A stretch of DNA of 64,000 nucleotides, from assembly GCA_015057005.1 (NCBI GenBank), contig SVFF01000006.1, forward strand, positions 62,001-126,000. Reading direction: 5' to 3'. A program made the translations under genes and the position numbers. The stretch comes from Lachnospiraceae bacterium (GTDB lineage Bacteria > Bacillota > Clostridia > Lachnospirales > Lachnospiraceae). The notes under the pieces were generated by a model. That model was not told where the DNA came from. It was given only the letters and a program-made list of their open reading frames with translations, and made no database searches. Shown here piece by piece: positions 17,585 to 28,663 of the stretch; the first letter of the stretch is position 1; each line of letters begins with the position of its first letter.

Positions 17585-17998
17585 ATGAATAAAGAAGTGA
17601 TCGTCACCATATCGGGTCAGCACAGTAATGATGGGGAAAACCTGGCCGCCAAAGTGCACGGGGAATATTTCCTGCGAAACGGCACCCATTATTGTGTCTA
17701 CGAAGAGCAGGAAGAAGGCTTCGCCCAGACTACCAAGTGCACCATTAAGATCAAAGACAGAAAATTGGAAATGCTCCGCCAGGGCCTGCTTAGGACCCAT
17801 ATGATTTTTGAAGAAGGCGTGAAGCATATGACCGGTTATCAGACCCCTTACGGGCAGATGGCGCTGGGTGTGGAGACCAAGTCAGTGCGCGTATTGGAAA
17901 CGGAAGACTGCATCCGGACCACTGTGGAATACACATTGGAGGCGGATGGTGCGTACCTGTCAGACAGTAAAATTGACATAACCATAAAGCAGGCATAA
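17585..17998 (+). CDS. DUF1934 (YwiB-like) beta-barrel protein
   Basis: 137 residues, compact and beta-rich, with the conserved ends of the YwiB/DUF1934 family, whose fold resembles a small lipocalin-like barrel. Function is not established. It is downstream of murI and upstream of a terminator. RBS-like AAAGGAAAAAC precedes the start. Confidence 0.75.
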   Translation: MNKEVIVTISGQHSNDGENLAAKVHGEYFLRNGTHYCVYEEQEEGFAQTTKCTIKIKDRKLEMLRQGLLRTHMIFEEGVKHMTGYQTPYGQMALGVETKSVRVLETEDCIRTTVEYTLEADGAYLSDSKIDITIKQA

Positions 17999-18058
17999 GT
18001 ACAAAAAGTAATCATAAAACAGGAATCAACATAAAAAACGAATAATTATACAAAAGAA

Positions 18059-18097
18059 AAACACCGTACGCTGAAATGTCAGGTACGGTGTTGTGTT
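18059..18097. terminator. Bidirectional terminator
   Basis: A 9-bp stem ACACCGTAC with flanking A- and T-rich runs. It separates the DUF1934 gene from the convergent minus-strand gene. Confidence 0.8.
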
Positions 18098-18109
18098 TTG
18101 TGAATATCA

Positions 18110-18586
18110 TTATTTGATGGGCTTTGCTCCGGCTTTCTCCTGAGCTTTTTCCACCATGCGCTTGAAGAAGCCCTTTTTCTTCTTGGGCTGGGAATCGTTC
18201 TTGCCGTGCAGTCCTTTTACATCCATGATGTAGATACCGCTGACTACAGCCTTTACTTCCTTCTTGACAGGGATGCTGTCGAAGATCTTGGGCTCACTGA
18301 TGAGGGAAAGGATCTGGGGACCAACCTTTGCTTTTACGATGGGAAGCTTGGACCAGCGCATGTATTTGGGTGTCTGGTCGATTACAGACTGGTGAAGACC
18401 GGAATCCTTGATCTTCATACGCTTTTTGTCAATGATCAGCATGGAAACGGTCTGCTTGTTTGCTTCCATGAGTTCCTGCTGCTGTGCCTGTTTCTTCTGT
18501 GCCTTCTTGCCTACAAAATACAAAACAATTGTACTGATGATCGCAAAGGCGAAAAGAACTAATAATGTAATTGTAAACGCGTTCAT
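18110..18586 (-). CDS. Membrane-anchored protein of unknown function
   Basis: 158 residues from the ATG at 18586, which has AGGAGG upstream; the track start 28 codons earlier is not supported. One N-terminal membrane segment (FTITLLVLFAFAIISTIVLYFVG) is followed by a basic, glutamine-rich linker, a ~70-residue domain (VSMLIIDKKRMKIKDSGL...), and a Lys-rich tail ending in KAGAKPIK. I do not recognise the domain. It is widespread in form among Lachnospiraceae conserved hypotheticals. Confidence 0.6.
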   Translation of the reverse strand: MNAFTITLLVLFAFAIISTIVLYFVGKKAQKKQAQQQELMEANKQTVSMLIIDKKRMKIKDSGLHQSVIDQTPKYMRWSKLPIVKAKVGPQILSLISEPKIFDSIPVKKEVKAVVSGIYIMDVKGLHGKNDSQPKKKKGFFKRMVEKAQEKAGAKPIK

Positions 18587-18724
18587 TTTATCAGAACCTC
18601 CTTGTGCTGAGATAATACTCGTATCAAGTATTTTAACACATAAAAGGTGAAATAGGCAAGTGATAATCACAACTATTGTGGAGTATTATGGATGCAGTGT
18701 GAGCAGAAAGGGGGAGGAGGCCAT

Positions 18725-20197
18725 ATGGAAATTGCGGCGGAGGTGTTGAGGGACATTGAGATGCTGTTTGCGGAGCGGATGTTTTTGTGGAATGTGGTTT
18801 TTGCGGTTTTTATTGTTTTTTTTCAGAGGAGAGACCCCAGGGGTGTGTGGGCCTGGCTTTTGCTGCTATATTTCATTCCGGTTTTGGGATTTGTGTTCTA
18901 TTTGCTCTTTGGGCAGGATATGCGAAAAAGGAAGATGTTCCGGATGAAAGAGCTGGAGGATCAGCTGAACGTGGCTATCCGCAGACAGGAGCACCGGTTG
19001 AAAGCAATGCGGATAGAAGACCTGGATGCAGAGATTCAGGAGTATAAGGATCTGATACTGTACAATCTGGACACGGCGGGCGCCATGCTGTCGGCGGACA
19101 ATGACATTGATATATTCAGGACGGGCAGTGAAAAGTTTGAGGCGCTGCTGGAGGATCTGAAAAAAGCCGAGCATTTTATCAATATACAATACTATATTAT
19201 CCGAAATGACGAGTTGTTTGGCAGGATCAGGGAGGTTTTGCGGAAAAAGGCTGCGGAAGGAGTGGAGGTCCGCGTATTGTTTGATGCCATGGGATGTCGT
19301 GCTGTGTCACGCAACATGTGGAAGGAACTGCGGGGGGAGGGAATCCTGGTGGCAGAATTTTTTCCTGCCATTCTGGGAAGGCTTCAGCTTCGTATCAACT
19401 ACCGTAATCATCGCAAAATAGTAGTCATCGACAATAAGGTGGCCTATGTGGGCGGCTTTAATGTGGGCAGGGAGTATCTGGGCCTTCACAAAAAATTCGG
19501 TCATTGGCGGGATACGCATCTGCGCATTGCAGGCGGTGCTGTAGTCAGTCTGCAGATGCGCTTTATCATGGATTGGAACTATGCGGCGGGGGAAAATCTG
19601 CTGCAGAATCCCAGAATGTTCGTGGAGGCAGCTTCAGGGAAAAGCGAAAACTGTAAAATGCAGATCATCAGCAGCGGACCGGACCACACAGCCCAGCCGG
19701 TGAGGGACAATTATCTGCGTCTGATTGCCGGAGCCAGGCACAGTATCTACATCCAGACCCCTTATTTCATCCCGGATGAATCTATTTTCAATGCCCTGCT
19801 TTTGGCTGCCCGGTCGGGCATTTCCGTAAATATTATGATTCCCTGCAAGCCGGATCATCTCTTTGTGTATTGGGCAACTTATTCTTATGTGGGGGATATG
19901 GTGGCAGCAGGAGCCAACTGTTATACTTACAACGATGGCTTCCTGCACAGCAAAGGTCTGGTGGTGGACGGGGAGGTGCTCTGCTACGGCACTGCCAATA
20001 TGGACATCCGCAGCTTTGCACTGAATTTTGAGGTGAATGCCACAGTGTACGACAGGAAAAAAGCGCTGGAGATGGAAAGCTGCTTTAAGGAAGATCTGAA
20101 GGTGTGCCGGCAGATTACTGTAGAATTTTATGCCGGCAGAGGTATTTTGGTGCGGGTAAAGGAGCAGATTTGCCGATTGCTGTCGCCGCTTCTTTAG
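18725..20197 (+). CDS. cls: Cardiolipin synthase (PLD superfamily)
   Basis: 490 residues from the ATG at 18725, which follows a GGAGGAGG site. Two N-terminal membrane segments (residues 15-60) anchor it. Two HKD motifs, NHRKIVVIDNKVAYVGG and LHSKGLVVDGEVLCYGTAN, form the bipartite phospholipase-D active site that condenses two phosphatidylglycerols. Length and order are normal for bacterial ClsA/ClsB-type enzymes. Confidence 0.92.
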   Translation: MEIAAEVLRDIEMLFAERMFLWNVVFAVFIVFFQRRDPRGVWAWLLLLYFIPVLGFVFYLLFGQDMRKRKMFRMKELEDQLNVAIRRQEHRLKAMRIEDLDAEIQEYKDLILYNLDTAGAMLSADNDIDIFRTGSEKFEALLEDLKKAEHFINIQYYIIRNDELFGRIREVLRKKAAEGVEVRVLFDAMGCRAVSRNMWKELRGEGILVAEFFPAILGRLQLRINYRNHRKIVVIDNKVAYVGGFNVGREYLGLHKKFGHWRDTHLRIAGGAVVSLQMRFIMDWNYAAGENLLQNPRMFVEAASGKSENCKMQIISSGPDHTAQPVRDNYLRLIAGARHSIYIQTPYFIPDESIFNALLLAARSGISVNIMIPCKPDHLFVYWATYSYVGDMVAAGANCYTYNDGFLHSKGLVVDGEVLCYGTANMDIRSFALNFEVNATVYDRKKALEMESCFKEDLKVCRQITVEFYAGRGILVRVKEQICRLLSPLL

Positions 20198-20227
20198 AAA
20201 ACCCGATAAAATCAGGCGAAAAAAGGC

Positions 20228-20256
20228 TTTCAAAAAGAAAATACTTGTGGTATAAT
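20228..20256 (+). promoter_or_regulatory. Promoter of the trigger-factor-like lipoprotein
   Basis: TTTCAA, 17-bp spacer, TATAAT with an extended TGG. Confidence 0.6.
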
Positions 20257-20305
20257 CGAACATTATCTGTATGGACAAACGTATGAGATGAGAAAGGAAG
20301 TATAT

Positions 20306-21355
20306 ATGAAAAATAAATTAGCAACATTACTGGCGATCCTGACGGCAATGTCCATGCTTGCAGGCTGTGGACGGGCACAGGAGAAACTGGCGCTGAAGGA
20401 TATGAACGTGGAGCAGTACGTTACCCTGGGAGAGTATAAGGGCCTGGAGGTTACTGTGGCAGCCCCATCCGTGGATGAAACTGAGCTTGAAGACACTATG
20501 ATGCAGACATTCATTGACTATTTTCCTGCTGAGATGGGCGTTACCGACCGCGGCATTGTTGAGGGAGATACCGCCAATATCGATTATGTAGGTAAAAAGA
20601 ATGATGTGGCCTTTGAAGGCGGTACTGCTGCCGGCAGTAATCTGACCATTGGCTCCGATAGTTTTATTGATGGTTTTGAAGATGGACTTGTAGGTGTAAA
20701 AGTCGGTGAGACAGTGGATCTGAACCTGACCTTCCCTGAGAATTACCGTAATGCGGATCTGGCAGGAGCAGAGGTTGTTTTCACCGTTACCGTAAATTAT
20801 ATTATTCCGGCCGAAATGAATGATGATGCGATTGCGGCTCTGGGATTTGAGGGGGTGACCAATGAGGAAGAGTTTCGACAGTTCGCGTACGATTATCTGT
20901 ACCAGGCAGCTGAAGAGGAACGCAATGCAGAAGTGCAGAATGCGGTAGTGGAAGCCTTCCTGGCAAATTGTTCCTTTAATGAGATTCCCGAAGCTATGAT
21001 CAAGGAATACAAGGGCACCATTAAGGACAATATTGAGAATACAGCCTCAGTTTATGGTGTTGATGCAGATACATTTACTACTGTTTTCTATCAGATGGAT
21101 CTGGACACCTTCGTGGATACCCACGCTGAGAATAATGCCAAGCAGAACATTGCCATGCAGGCAGTGGCCAACAAAGAGGGACTGGCGATGAGCGATGCCG
21201 ATCTGGATACCCAGCTTCTGATTGAGGCACAGGCAGCAGGTCATGAGACCATTGACGAGTACATCGGCGATGCTTCCAAGGAGGATTTCAGAGAGTATTA
21301 TATGTACGTGGATGTATTGAAGTTCCTGGTTGACAATGCTGTGGTAAGCGAGTAA
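20306..21355 (+). CDS. Trigger-factor-like FKBP-type prolyl isomerase lipoprotein
   Basis: 349 residues from the ATG at 20306, preceded by AAAGGAAG. The N-terminus is a lipoprotein signal (LAILTAMSMLAGCG, Cys about residue 20). An FKBP domain follows (GDTANIDYVGKKNDVAFEGG through VVFTVTVNYI, about residues 85-175), then a helical C-terminal region like trigger factor domain C. The normal N-terminal ribosome-binding domain is replaced by the lipoprotein leader. I infer an extracytoplasmic foldase or chaperone. PrsA-like foldases use parvulin instead of FKBP, so this is a different solution. Confidence 0.8.
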   Translation: MKNKLATLLAILTAMSMLAGCGRAQEKLALKDMNVEQYVTLGEYKGLEVTVAAPSVDETELEDTMMQTFIDYFPAEMGVTDRGIVEGDTANIDYVGKKNDVAFEGGTAAGSNLTIGSDSFIDGFEDGLVGVKVGETVDLNLTFPENYRNADLAGAEVVFTVTVNYIIPAEMNDDAIAALGFEGVTNEEEFRQFAYDYLYQAAEEERNAEVQNAVVEAFLANCSFNEIPEAMIKEYKGTIKDNIENTASVYGVDADTFTTVFYQMDLDTFVDTHAENNAKQNIAMQAVANKEGLAMSDADLDTQLLIEAQAAGHETIDEYIGDASKEDFREYYMYVDVLKFLVDNAVVSE

Positions 21356-21484
21356 TACCAAAAAAACGCCCCGTGCAGGCGGATTCCAACAGAATGCATG
21401 AAAGCGGACCGGAAAATATGTGCAGCCGGTTTGCATGATTTAATAAATACAAAAGCACGTCACATCGTGCGGATAGGATGAACA

Positions 21485-22876
<1,392 letters not shown>

Positions 22877-22892
22877 TTGTAATAAATAAAAT

Positions 22893-22946
22893 GGGGCGTG
22901 CCTCAGGTCAGTGCTTTGACTGGCTTGGGACACGCCCCTTGTTTTT
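22893..22946 (+). terminator. asnS terminator
   Basis: GGGGCGTG stem paired with CACGCCCC at 22931-22938, plus inner pairing, then TTGTTTTTTG. Confidence 0.85.
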
Positions 22947-22955
22947 TGTTTGGAA

Positions 22956-23729
22956 TTAATCATTTTGCCGATATTGCTTGGGAGACATTCCGGTAAACTG
23001 ATGGAATTGGCGGCTGAAGTGTGTGGCATTGGAATATCCCAAGGATGCCGCAATAGCGGAAATGGACTGATTTGTAAATGAAAGAGCATTTTTTGCAGAG
23101 TCGATTCTGGCGCGGATCAGGTCATCCATGGGGGATGTGCCGTAAAAAGAACGGTAAACATTGTAAAAACGTGATTCGCTCAAGGGTATATGGGATGCCA
23201 TCTTGGCAACAGTCCAGGGATAGTCTAAAGATGCAAATACTTTGCTGCGGAGACTGCGCAAACGCTCCAGGGTGGAGTCATCTGTGGTAAGGACAGAGTC
23301 GCTGTGGGAAGCCCTGGAAAGCTGAACGAACAGTTCTACGATCCGGGCGGAGATCAGTTCCCGGCTGCCTACATGGTGTGCGAAAAACTCTCTTTCCATT
23401 TCCTGCACAAGGGGCGTAATGAACTGGTAGTTTTGAGGATAAAACAGAGTGTCCAATGGAAGCTCCAGTTGTTCCAGAAGAGGTTCCGGAATCCCGGAAA
23501 AGTGAAACCAGTCGTGGACCAGAGGGCGGTGACTGACAATATGCTGAGGTGTTTCGGGCCGGTATATGATGCAGGCGTGATCAGAGGTGACGTTTGTTTC
23601 GCCGTGCAGTCTGATTTCTACTTTGTTGCTAAAATGAACAAAGGAGTAATCGGGGTGACCGTTTTGTCTGTTCAGACAAAAGCCGGCTTGTTCCGGCCAG
23701 GCATGTCTGATACCGGTGATAGTGAACAT
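22956..23729 (-). CDS. AraC-family transcriptional regulator
   Basis: 257 residues from the ATG at 23729; GGGAGGA sits about 7 bases before it. The C-terminal ~100 residues are a double helix-turn-helix (MASHIPLSESRFYNVYRSFYGTSP and SAIAASLGYSNATHFSRQFHQFTGMSP). The N-terminal half is a cupin-like sensing domain. It is divergent from the UroD-like gene at 23923 and probably controls it. The pairing recurs at 57.4-59.4 kb with a different regulator. Confidence 0.85.
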   Translation of the reverse strand: MFTITGIRHAWPEQAGFCLNRQNGHPDYSFVHFSNKVEIRLHGETNVTSDHACIIYRPETPQHIVSHRPLVHDWFHFSGIPEPLLEQLELPLDTLFYPQNYQFITPLVQEMEREFFAHHVGSRELISARIVELFVQLSRASHSDSVLTTDDSTLERLRSLRSKVFASLDYPWTVAKMASHIPLSESRFYNVYRSFYGTSPMDDLIRARIDSAKNALSFTNQSISAIAASLGYSNATHFSRQFHQFTGMSPKQYRQND

Positions 23730-23922
23730 AAGCATTCCTCCCGTAGGTTATGATACAATTCTAAATTAAAATGAATAGTAGGATATGTCAAGTAAATAAA
23801 AGGATAAGATATGGAATACTCACCGTCAAAAAGTCATAATAGTATGAGAAAACGGCGCAGTCTTATGCTGTGACTGAGAAAGTTGGAGAAAAGAAATAGA
23901 AGATTTAACAGGAGGATTTGAT

Positions 23923-25119
23923 ATGACTTCAAGAGAACGTGTACGTGCAGTATTGAACCATCAGATACCTGACCGTGTGCCCAATGGATTGGGCGCCTGT
24001 GAGACGGAAGGGTTGCATCTGGTCGCGTATGACAATTTACAGAAGATTTTAGGTGTGGAATATAAGCCCCCCAGACTGGATACCTTTATGGTCAACGCAG
24101 TATTTGAGGAGCCTGTGATCCGGGCCATGGATGGAGATATGATCCTGCTGGCTTCCCCTAAAATGTGCAAGAGCGATCTGCGGGGTGATGTGACAGGCCA
24201 GTGGAAAGAGCAGAAGCTGTGGGGCAGAACTTTTTCCGTTTCTGTAGGGGAATATTTTACGGAAGATGCTGACGGAACCATTCACTGGGGCGGCAAAGTG
24301 TGCCCTCCCGGCGGTTATTATTTTGATGGAAAAGGAAACACTGATTTCCTGGCAGACTTTGACGTGCCCGATCCGGATGACTATCATCCCTGTGATACCT
24401 TTGACGATAAAATGCTCCGCAAGCTGGAGGATACTGCAAAGCAGCTGTATGAAGAGACCGACCTGTCTATTTGCCTGGGAGAGTCCGTTACCGATCTGCA
24501 GGTGTCTCCCGGCGGCATGATCGGCGGTATGATCTTGATGAAGGAAGAACCTGATATCATGAGGGCTTTTCTGGAAAAATCCCTGGAGGCGGGCTTGAAG
24601 CAGATCGAACTTTTGGATCAGGCGGTAGGAAAATATGTGGATATCATGACAGTAGCTCATGATTTCGGTGATAACAGAGGGGTTATGATCGGCGAAGAAC
24701 TGTGGCGGGAGATCTACAAGCCCTACTACAAACAATTCTTCAGGGGATGGCAAAAGCGTACCAACATGAAAGTGAATTTCCACTCCTGCGGCGCTATTTC
24801 CGGTATTCTCGGTGATCTGATCGAATGCGGTGTCCAGGTGCTCAATCCGGTACAGACCTCGGCGGCCGATATGTCCCCTGCTTATCTGAAGGAGAACTTC
24901 GGAAAGGATGTGATTTTCTGGGGCGGTGCCTACGATGCCCAGCTGGTGAACCAAAACGCATCCTATCAAGAGGTGTACAATATTGTCTGTGACAACATGA
25001 AGATTTTTGCCAGGGGAGGCAATTATATTTTCTCCGGCGTCCACAATCTGCCCGGTGATATGCCCGAGCACCATCTGAAGGCGATGTTGGATGCTTATCG
25101 CGACAGCAGAAATTATTAA
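23923..25119 (+). CDS. Uroporphyrinogen decarboxylase family protein (methyltransferase-like)
   Basis: 398 residues with a UroD/MtaA TIM barrel. The start MTSRERVRAVLNHQIPDRVP is characteristic. NFHSCGAISGILGDLIECGV supplies an HxC pair like the zinc ligands of methylcobamide:CoM methyltransferases (MtaA/MtbA). Haem synthesis is unlikely because no other haem gene is present. I infer a zinc-dependent demethylase/methyltransferase or lyase acting on an imported small molecule. No corrinoid protein gene is nearby. Confidence 0.75.
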   Translation: MTSRERVRAVLNHQIPDRVPNGLGACETEGLHLVAYDNLQKILGVEYKPPRLDTFMVNAVFEEPVIRAMDGDMILLASPKMCKSDLRGDVTGQWKEQKLWGRTFSVSVGEYFTEDADGTIHWGGKVCPPGGYYFDGKGNTDFLADFDVPDPDDYHPCDTFDDKMLRKLEDTAKQLYEETDLSICLGESVTDLQVSPGGMIGGMILMKEEPDIMRAFLEKSLEAGLKQIELLDQAVGKYVDIMTVAHDFGDNRGVMIGEELWREIYKPYYKQFFRGWQKRTNMKVNFHSCGAISGILGDLIECGVQVLNPVQTSAADMSPAYLKENFGKDVIFWGGAYDAQLVNQNASYQEVYNIVCDNMKIFARGGNYIFSGVHNLPGDMPEHHLKAMLDAYRDSRNY

Positions 25120-25201
25120 AACTTGCTGTTGGGGGGAAGATTTATGGAATATTAAATATTTTCCAGATGAAAAATCCGGAGAAGTATGGTATGCTCTTAA
25201 T

Positions 25202-26419
25202 ATGAAAAAACGAATGATAAAATTAATGAACTTAATATTAGTGGCAGGGCTTACCGTTAGTGTGATTTCTCCCGCGGCCCAAAAGGAGCTTCAGGTGCAG
25301 GCCACCAGTATCTCCGAAGTACAGCAGCATATCAAGGATACCCAGCAGCAGCTGGAAAATATTACCGGCAAGATAGATGCTCTTACAGACGAGCAGGATC
25401 TGATCGAGGAGCAGATCGACGACCTGAATGCTGAGATCATTAACACGATGACCAGTATCGGCATGAAGGAGGACGAGATTGCGGCCAAGGAGACCGAACT
25501 TGTGGACAAACAGGCCCAGATTGATGTGACCCAGCAGGAGTACGAGGAGGCCAAAGCAAGAGAAGAGCAGCAGTATGTGGACATGATCGGCCGTATCCGC
25601 AGAATGTACGAGAATGGTTCCAATACTTACCTGAATCTTTTCCTGGCAGGCGGCGGCCTGGGCGGTATGCTGAACCGGATGGATCTGGTGGAGCATATTT
25701 ACGAGTATGACCGGGATAAATTGACTGAGTATGAGGAGACTAAGGTTCAGGTCCATGACCTGTGGGATCAGCTGGAGATAGAGAAGACCCAGCTTCAGAC
25801 AGACAAGACCAGCCTGGAGGCTGACAGAGAAAAGCTTCAGGCCCAGAAGACAAGTCTGGACGGGATGTTGGCCAAGAAAAAGAAGGAATCCAGCAATTTT
25901 GATGCGGAGATCAAGAAAGCCAAGCAGGAGGCGGCAGTAGCCAAGAAACTTCTGCAGCAGGAGCAGAAGAAACTGGCGCAGCTTCAGGCTGCCCAGCAGA
26001 AGCCCAGCGGTTCTGCCAATAACGGCAATTATACTTCTACCAGTCACACATCCACCATCGATAATGCCTCAGGCAGTGAGGCTGGCAAGAATGTGGCCAA
26101 GTACGCGTGCCAATATATTGGCAATCCCTATGTATACGGCGGTACCAGCCTGACAAACGGTGCAGACTGTTCGGGATTTGTCTACCGCGTGTACAAGGAT
26201 TTCGGTTATAATCTGCCCCGTACTTCCACGGAGCAGCGCAGCGCCGGCACCGGCGTATCCTACAGCGATGCCCAGCCCGGTGACCTGATCTGCTATGATG
26301 GCCATATCGGTATTTACATTGGTGGGGGCAAGATTGTCCACGCCAGCAACAAAAAGACCGGTATCAAGGTCAGCACAGCCACTTACCGTACCATTTTGGC
26401 GGTACGCAGAATCCTTTAA
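25202..26419 (+). CDS. Secreted NlpC/P60 peptidoglycan endopeptidase with N-terminal coiled coil
   Basis: 405 residues from the ATG at 25202. A signal peptide (MIKLMNLILVAGLTVSVISPAAQ) is followed by a long coiled coil (about residues 35-270) of the PcsB/CwlO type, an Asn/Ser/Thr-rich linker, and a C-terminal NlpC/P60 domain. ADCSGFVYRVYKDFG carries the catalytic Cys and GHIGIYIGGGKIVHAS carries the His. It likely cuts peptide crosslinks during growth or division and may be activated by an FtsEX-type partner through the coiled coil. Confidence 0.9.
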   Translation: MKKRMIKLMNLILVAGLTVSVISPAAQKELQVQATSISEVQQHIKDTQQQLENITGKIDALTDEQDLIEEQIDDLNAEIINTMTSIGMKEDEIAAKETELVDKQAQIDVTQQEYEEAKAREEQQYVDMIGRIRRMYENGSNTYLNLFLAGGGLGGMLNRMDLVEHIYEYDRDKLTEYEETKVQVHDLWDQLEIEKTQLQTDKTSLEADREKLQAQKTSLDGMLAKKKKESSNFDAEIKKAKQEAAVAKKLLQQEQKKLAQLQAAQQKPSGSANNGNYTSTSHTSTIDNASGSEAGKNVAKYACQYIGNPYVYGGTSLTNGADCSGFVYRVYKDFGYNLPRTSTEQRSAGTGVSYSDAQPGDLICYDGHIGIYIGGGKIVHASNKKTGIKVSTATYRTILAVRRIL

Positions 26420-26468
26420 TAGTCTGTGCGACAGCACGCTGATACGATCATATTGTAAGTTGAGATGC

Positions 26469-26499
26469 AGTCCCGCCTTGTAAGCGGGACTGTTTGTTT
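26469..26499 (+). terminator. Terminator between the NlpC/P60 gene and nfo
   Basis: AGTCCCGC stem, 7-base loop, complementary arm, then TGTTTGTTT. Confidence 0.75.
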
Positions 26500-26516
26500 A
26501 GCAAGGAGAAAAGATT

Positions 26517-27350
26517 ATGCTTAGAATCGGATGTCATTTATCATCTTCCAAAGGTTTTTACAGCATGGCAGAGACGGCCGTGCAGATTGGTGCAAATACC
26601 TTTCAGTTCTTTACCAGGAATCCCCGGGGAGGGGCAGCCAAAGAGTGGAAGGAGCAGGATATTGCGGCCATGCTGGAGCTTTTTGCACAGAAGGATATTG
26701 CTTATCCCCTGGCTCATGCACCCTACACATTAAATGCCTGCGCCAAGGATGAGAGTATCAGGGAGTTTGCGTTCAATACTATGAGGGAGGACCTGGACAA
26801 GCTGGAAAGCATCCCCGGCGCCATGTACAATTTCCATCCCGGCAGCCATGTGCAGCAGGGGGCGGAGACCGGGATCGAACTGATCGCTGACCAACTGAAC
26901 CGTATTTTAAAGCCGGAGCAGTCTACCATAGTGCTGCTGGAGACCATGGCAGGAAAGGGCAGTGAGGTGGGAAGGACCTTTGAGGAATTGCGGACCATTA
27001 TCAATAAGACCCTATGTAGTGATAAAGTGGGCGTATGCCTGGACACTTGTCATGTATGGGACGGCGGTTATGATATTGTGAACAGATTGGATGAAGTGCT
27101 GGAAGAGTTTGACGCGGTTATCGGGCTGGATAAACTGCGGGCCATTCATTTAAATGATTCCATGAATGGACCGGGCAGTCACAAGGACAGACATGCCAAG
27201 ATCGGTCAGGGTAATATCGGGCTGGAGGTTTTCCAAAATATCGTAAATCACCCGAAATTACGGCACTTGCCATTTTATCTGGAAACTCCCAATGAACTGG
27301 ACGGCTATCAGCAGGAGATTGCGCTCCTTCGCAGTTTGTGCGGCAGCTGA
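26517..27350 (+). CDS. nfo: Endonuclease IV (AP endonuclease)
   Basis: 277 residues. It cuts DNA at abasic sites in base-excision repair. The TIM-barrel metal ligands are visible in order: [48 protein letters not shown]. All match the three-zinc site. Length is normal. An AAGGAG site precedes the ATG. Confidence 0.95.
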   Translation: MLRIGCHLSSSKGFYSMAETAVQIGANTFQFFTRNPRGGAAKEWKEQDIAAMLELFAQKDIAYPLAHAPYTLNACAKDESIREFAFNTMREDLDKLESIPGAMYNFHPGSHVQQGAETGIELIADQLNRILKPEQSTIVLLETMAGKGSEVGRTFEELRTIINKTLCSDKVGVCLDTCHVWDGGYDIVNRLDEVLEEFDAVIGLDKLRAIHLNDSMNGPGSHKDRHAKIGQGNIGLEVFQNIVNHPKLRHLPFYLETPNELDGYQQEIALLRSLCGS

Positions 27351-27368
27351 ATTTTAACACACAATCTG

Positions 27369-27398
27369 TTGACTTTTTTGCGTGCTCCAATGTAATAT
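27369..27398 (+). promoter_or_regulatory. Putative promoter of the PlsC-like/zinc-ribbon gene
   Basis: TTGACT, 18-bp spacer, TAATAT in the nfo downstream gap. Confidence 0.5.
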
Positions 27399-27432
27399 TA
27401 AGATATATTCTTAATGAACGGTGGTATGTAAA

Positions 27433-28614
27433 ATGTACAAAAGACATCTTGTTTATTATAGGTTGCTGCATCCCCTTGTGGTGCTGTTTTTATGGCTCCG
27501 GTTTGGATATCGTTTTAAAAGGGCGAAGAATCTGCCGGAGACTTATATTGTATTATCAAACCATACTACGGATTACGATCCCATTCTGGTTGCGGCCAGT
27601 TTTTCGCAATATATGTATTTTGTGGCCAGTGAGCACATTGCCAGATGGCCGCTGGCATATAAATTCTTAAAGCATTGTTTTGCGCCCATTATCCGCTATA
27701 AAGGTACGACAGCCACTGCCACTGTAATGGAAATGCTCCGGGCAGTCAAAGCTGGCAGAAATGTCTGCATGTTTGCAGAAGGCAACAGAAGCTGGGACGG
27801 TGATACGGCAGAAATCGCACCCGCTACCGGAAAAGTGATAAAGAGCGCCCGTTGCGGTCTGGTTACATACAGAATTGAAGGCGGTTATTTCGTAAGTCCC
27901 AGATGGGGCAAGGGCTTAAGGCGCGGCAGATTGTACGGAGCACCGGTGAATGTCTACACAAAAGAACAGATCGCAGCCATGAGTGTGGATGAGATCAATG
28001 AGGTGATCAAGCGTGACCTGCATGAGGACGCCTATGCAAGACAGCTGGAATCTCCTGCGAAATACAAAGGTAAGAATCCTGCAGAACAGCTGGAGAGCCT
28101 GTTGTTTATCTGTCCCGGCTGCTGCGGAATCGATACCATGCATTCCCGGGGAGATACTGTGACATGCAGTCACTGTAGTGCTTCCTTCCGATATAATGAG
28201 TATGGAATGTTGGAGGGAGCGCCTTTCAAGACGGTAAAAGAGTTTGCAGCATGGCAGAAAGAACTGGTAAAAGAGGCGGTCAAATCCGGCGGCAGTTATT
28301 CGGCACCCATGGGCAGACTGGTGACTGTATCCCAGAGTGTAGAAAGTTTAGTGGCAGAGGGACCTGTAACACTTAGCGGAGAAAAACTCACTTGCGGAGA
28401 TCATCATATATCCACAGAAGAAATTCTGGATCTGGAAATGCATGGACGCAGGGCATTGGTATTTTCCACTAAGGATGCTTACTACGAGCTGAAGCCCTCG
28501 GAGGAAGTAAGTTCAGTAAAATTTAAAATGTTCTATGAGGCTTACAAAGCCCAAAATGCAAAAGTGGGTGCAGCAGACGCCGGCAGGAAGAAAGCGGCAA
28601 GAGCAGTGGAATAG
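27433..28614 (+). CDS. PlsC-like acyltransferase with C-terminal zinc-ribbon region
   Basis: 393 residues from the ATG at 27433; the track GTG is four codons earlier. The N-terminal ~220 residues are an LPLAT acyltransferase domain with SNHTTDYDP (HX4D) and MFAEGNRSWDG (motif III, Gly-Asn instead of Gly-Thr). Then comes CPGCCGIDTMHSRGDTVTCSHC, a four-Cys zinc ribbon, and a ~120-residue beta-rich domain. The tail is not part of normal PlsC and could bind lipid head groups or another protein. Acyl acceptor unknown. Confidence 0.8.
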   Translation: MYKRHLVYYRLLHPLVVLFLWLRFGYRFKRAKNLPETYIVLSNHTTDYDPILVAASFSQYMYFVASEHIARWPLAYKFLKHCFAPIIRYKGTTATATVMEMLRAVKAGRNVCMFAEGNRSWDGDTAEIAPATGKVIKSARCGLVTYRIEGGYFVSPRWGKGLRRGRLYGAPVNVYTKEQIAAMSVDEINEVIKRDLHEDAYARQLESPAKYKGKNPAEQLESLLFICPGCCGIDTMHSRGDTVTCSHCSASFRYNEYGMLEGAPFKTVKEFAAWQKELVKEAVKSGGSYSAPMGRLVTVSQSVESLVAEGPVTLSGEKLTCGDHHISTEEILDLEMHGRRALVFSTKDAYYELKPSEEVSSVKFKMFYEAYKAQNAKVGAADAGRKKAARAVE

Positions 28615-28648
28615 ACTGTTCCTGTATAAGGCGGGCAGAAAAAAGGTA

Positions 28649-28663
28649 TGCATAAATTATGCA
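28649..28663. promoter_or_regulatory. 15-bp perfect palindrome, possible operator
   Basis: TGCATAAATTATGCA lies about 135 bases before the kinase/SIS operon, in an otherwise gene-free 170-base gap. Its size suits a dimeric repressor. The adjacent AT-rich tract may hold the promoter. No regulator gene is next to it. Confidence 0.4.

Noticed and set aside
21356-21484. T-box leader for asnS
   Set aside because: The gap is only 129 bases, with no T-box motif and no specifier/antiterminator pair visible.
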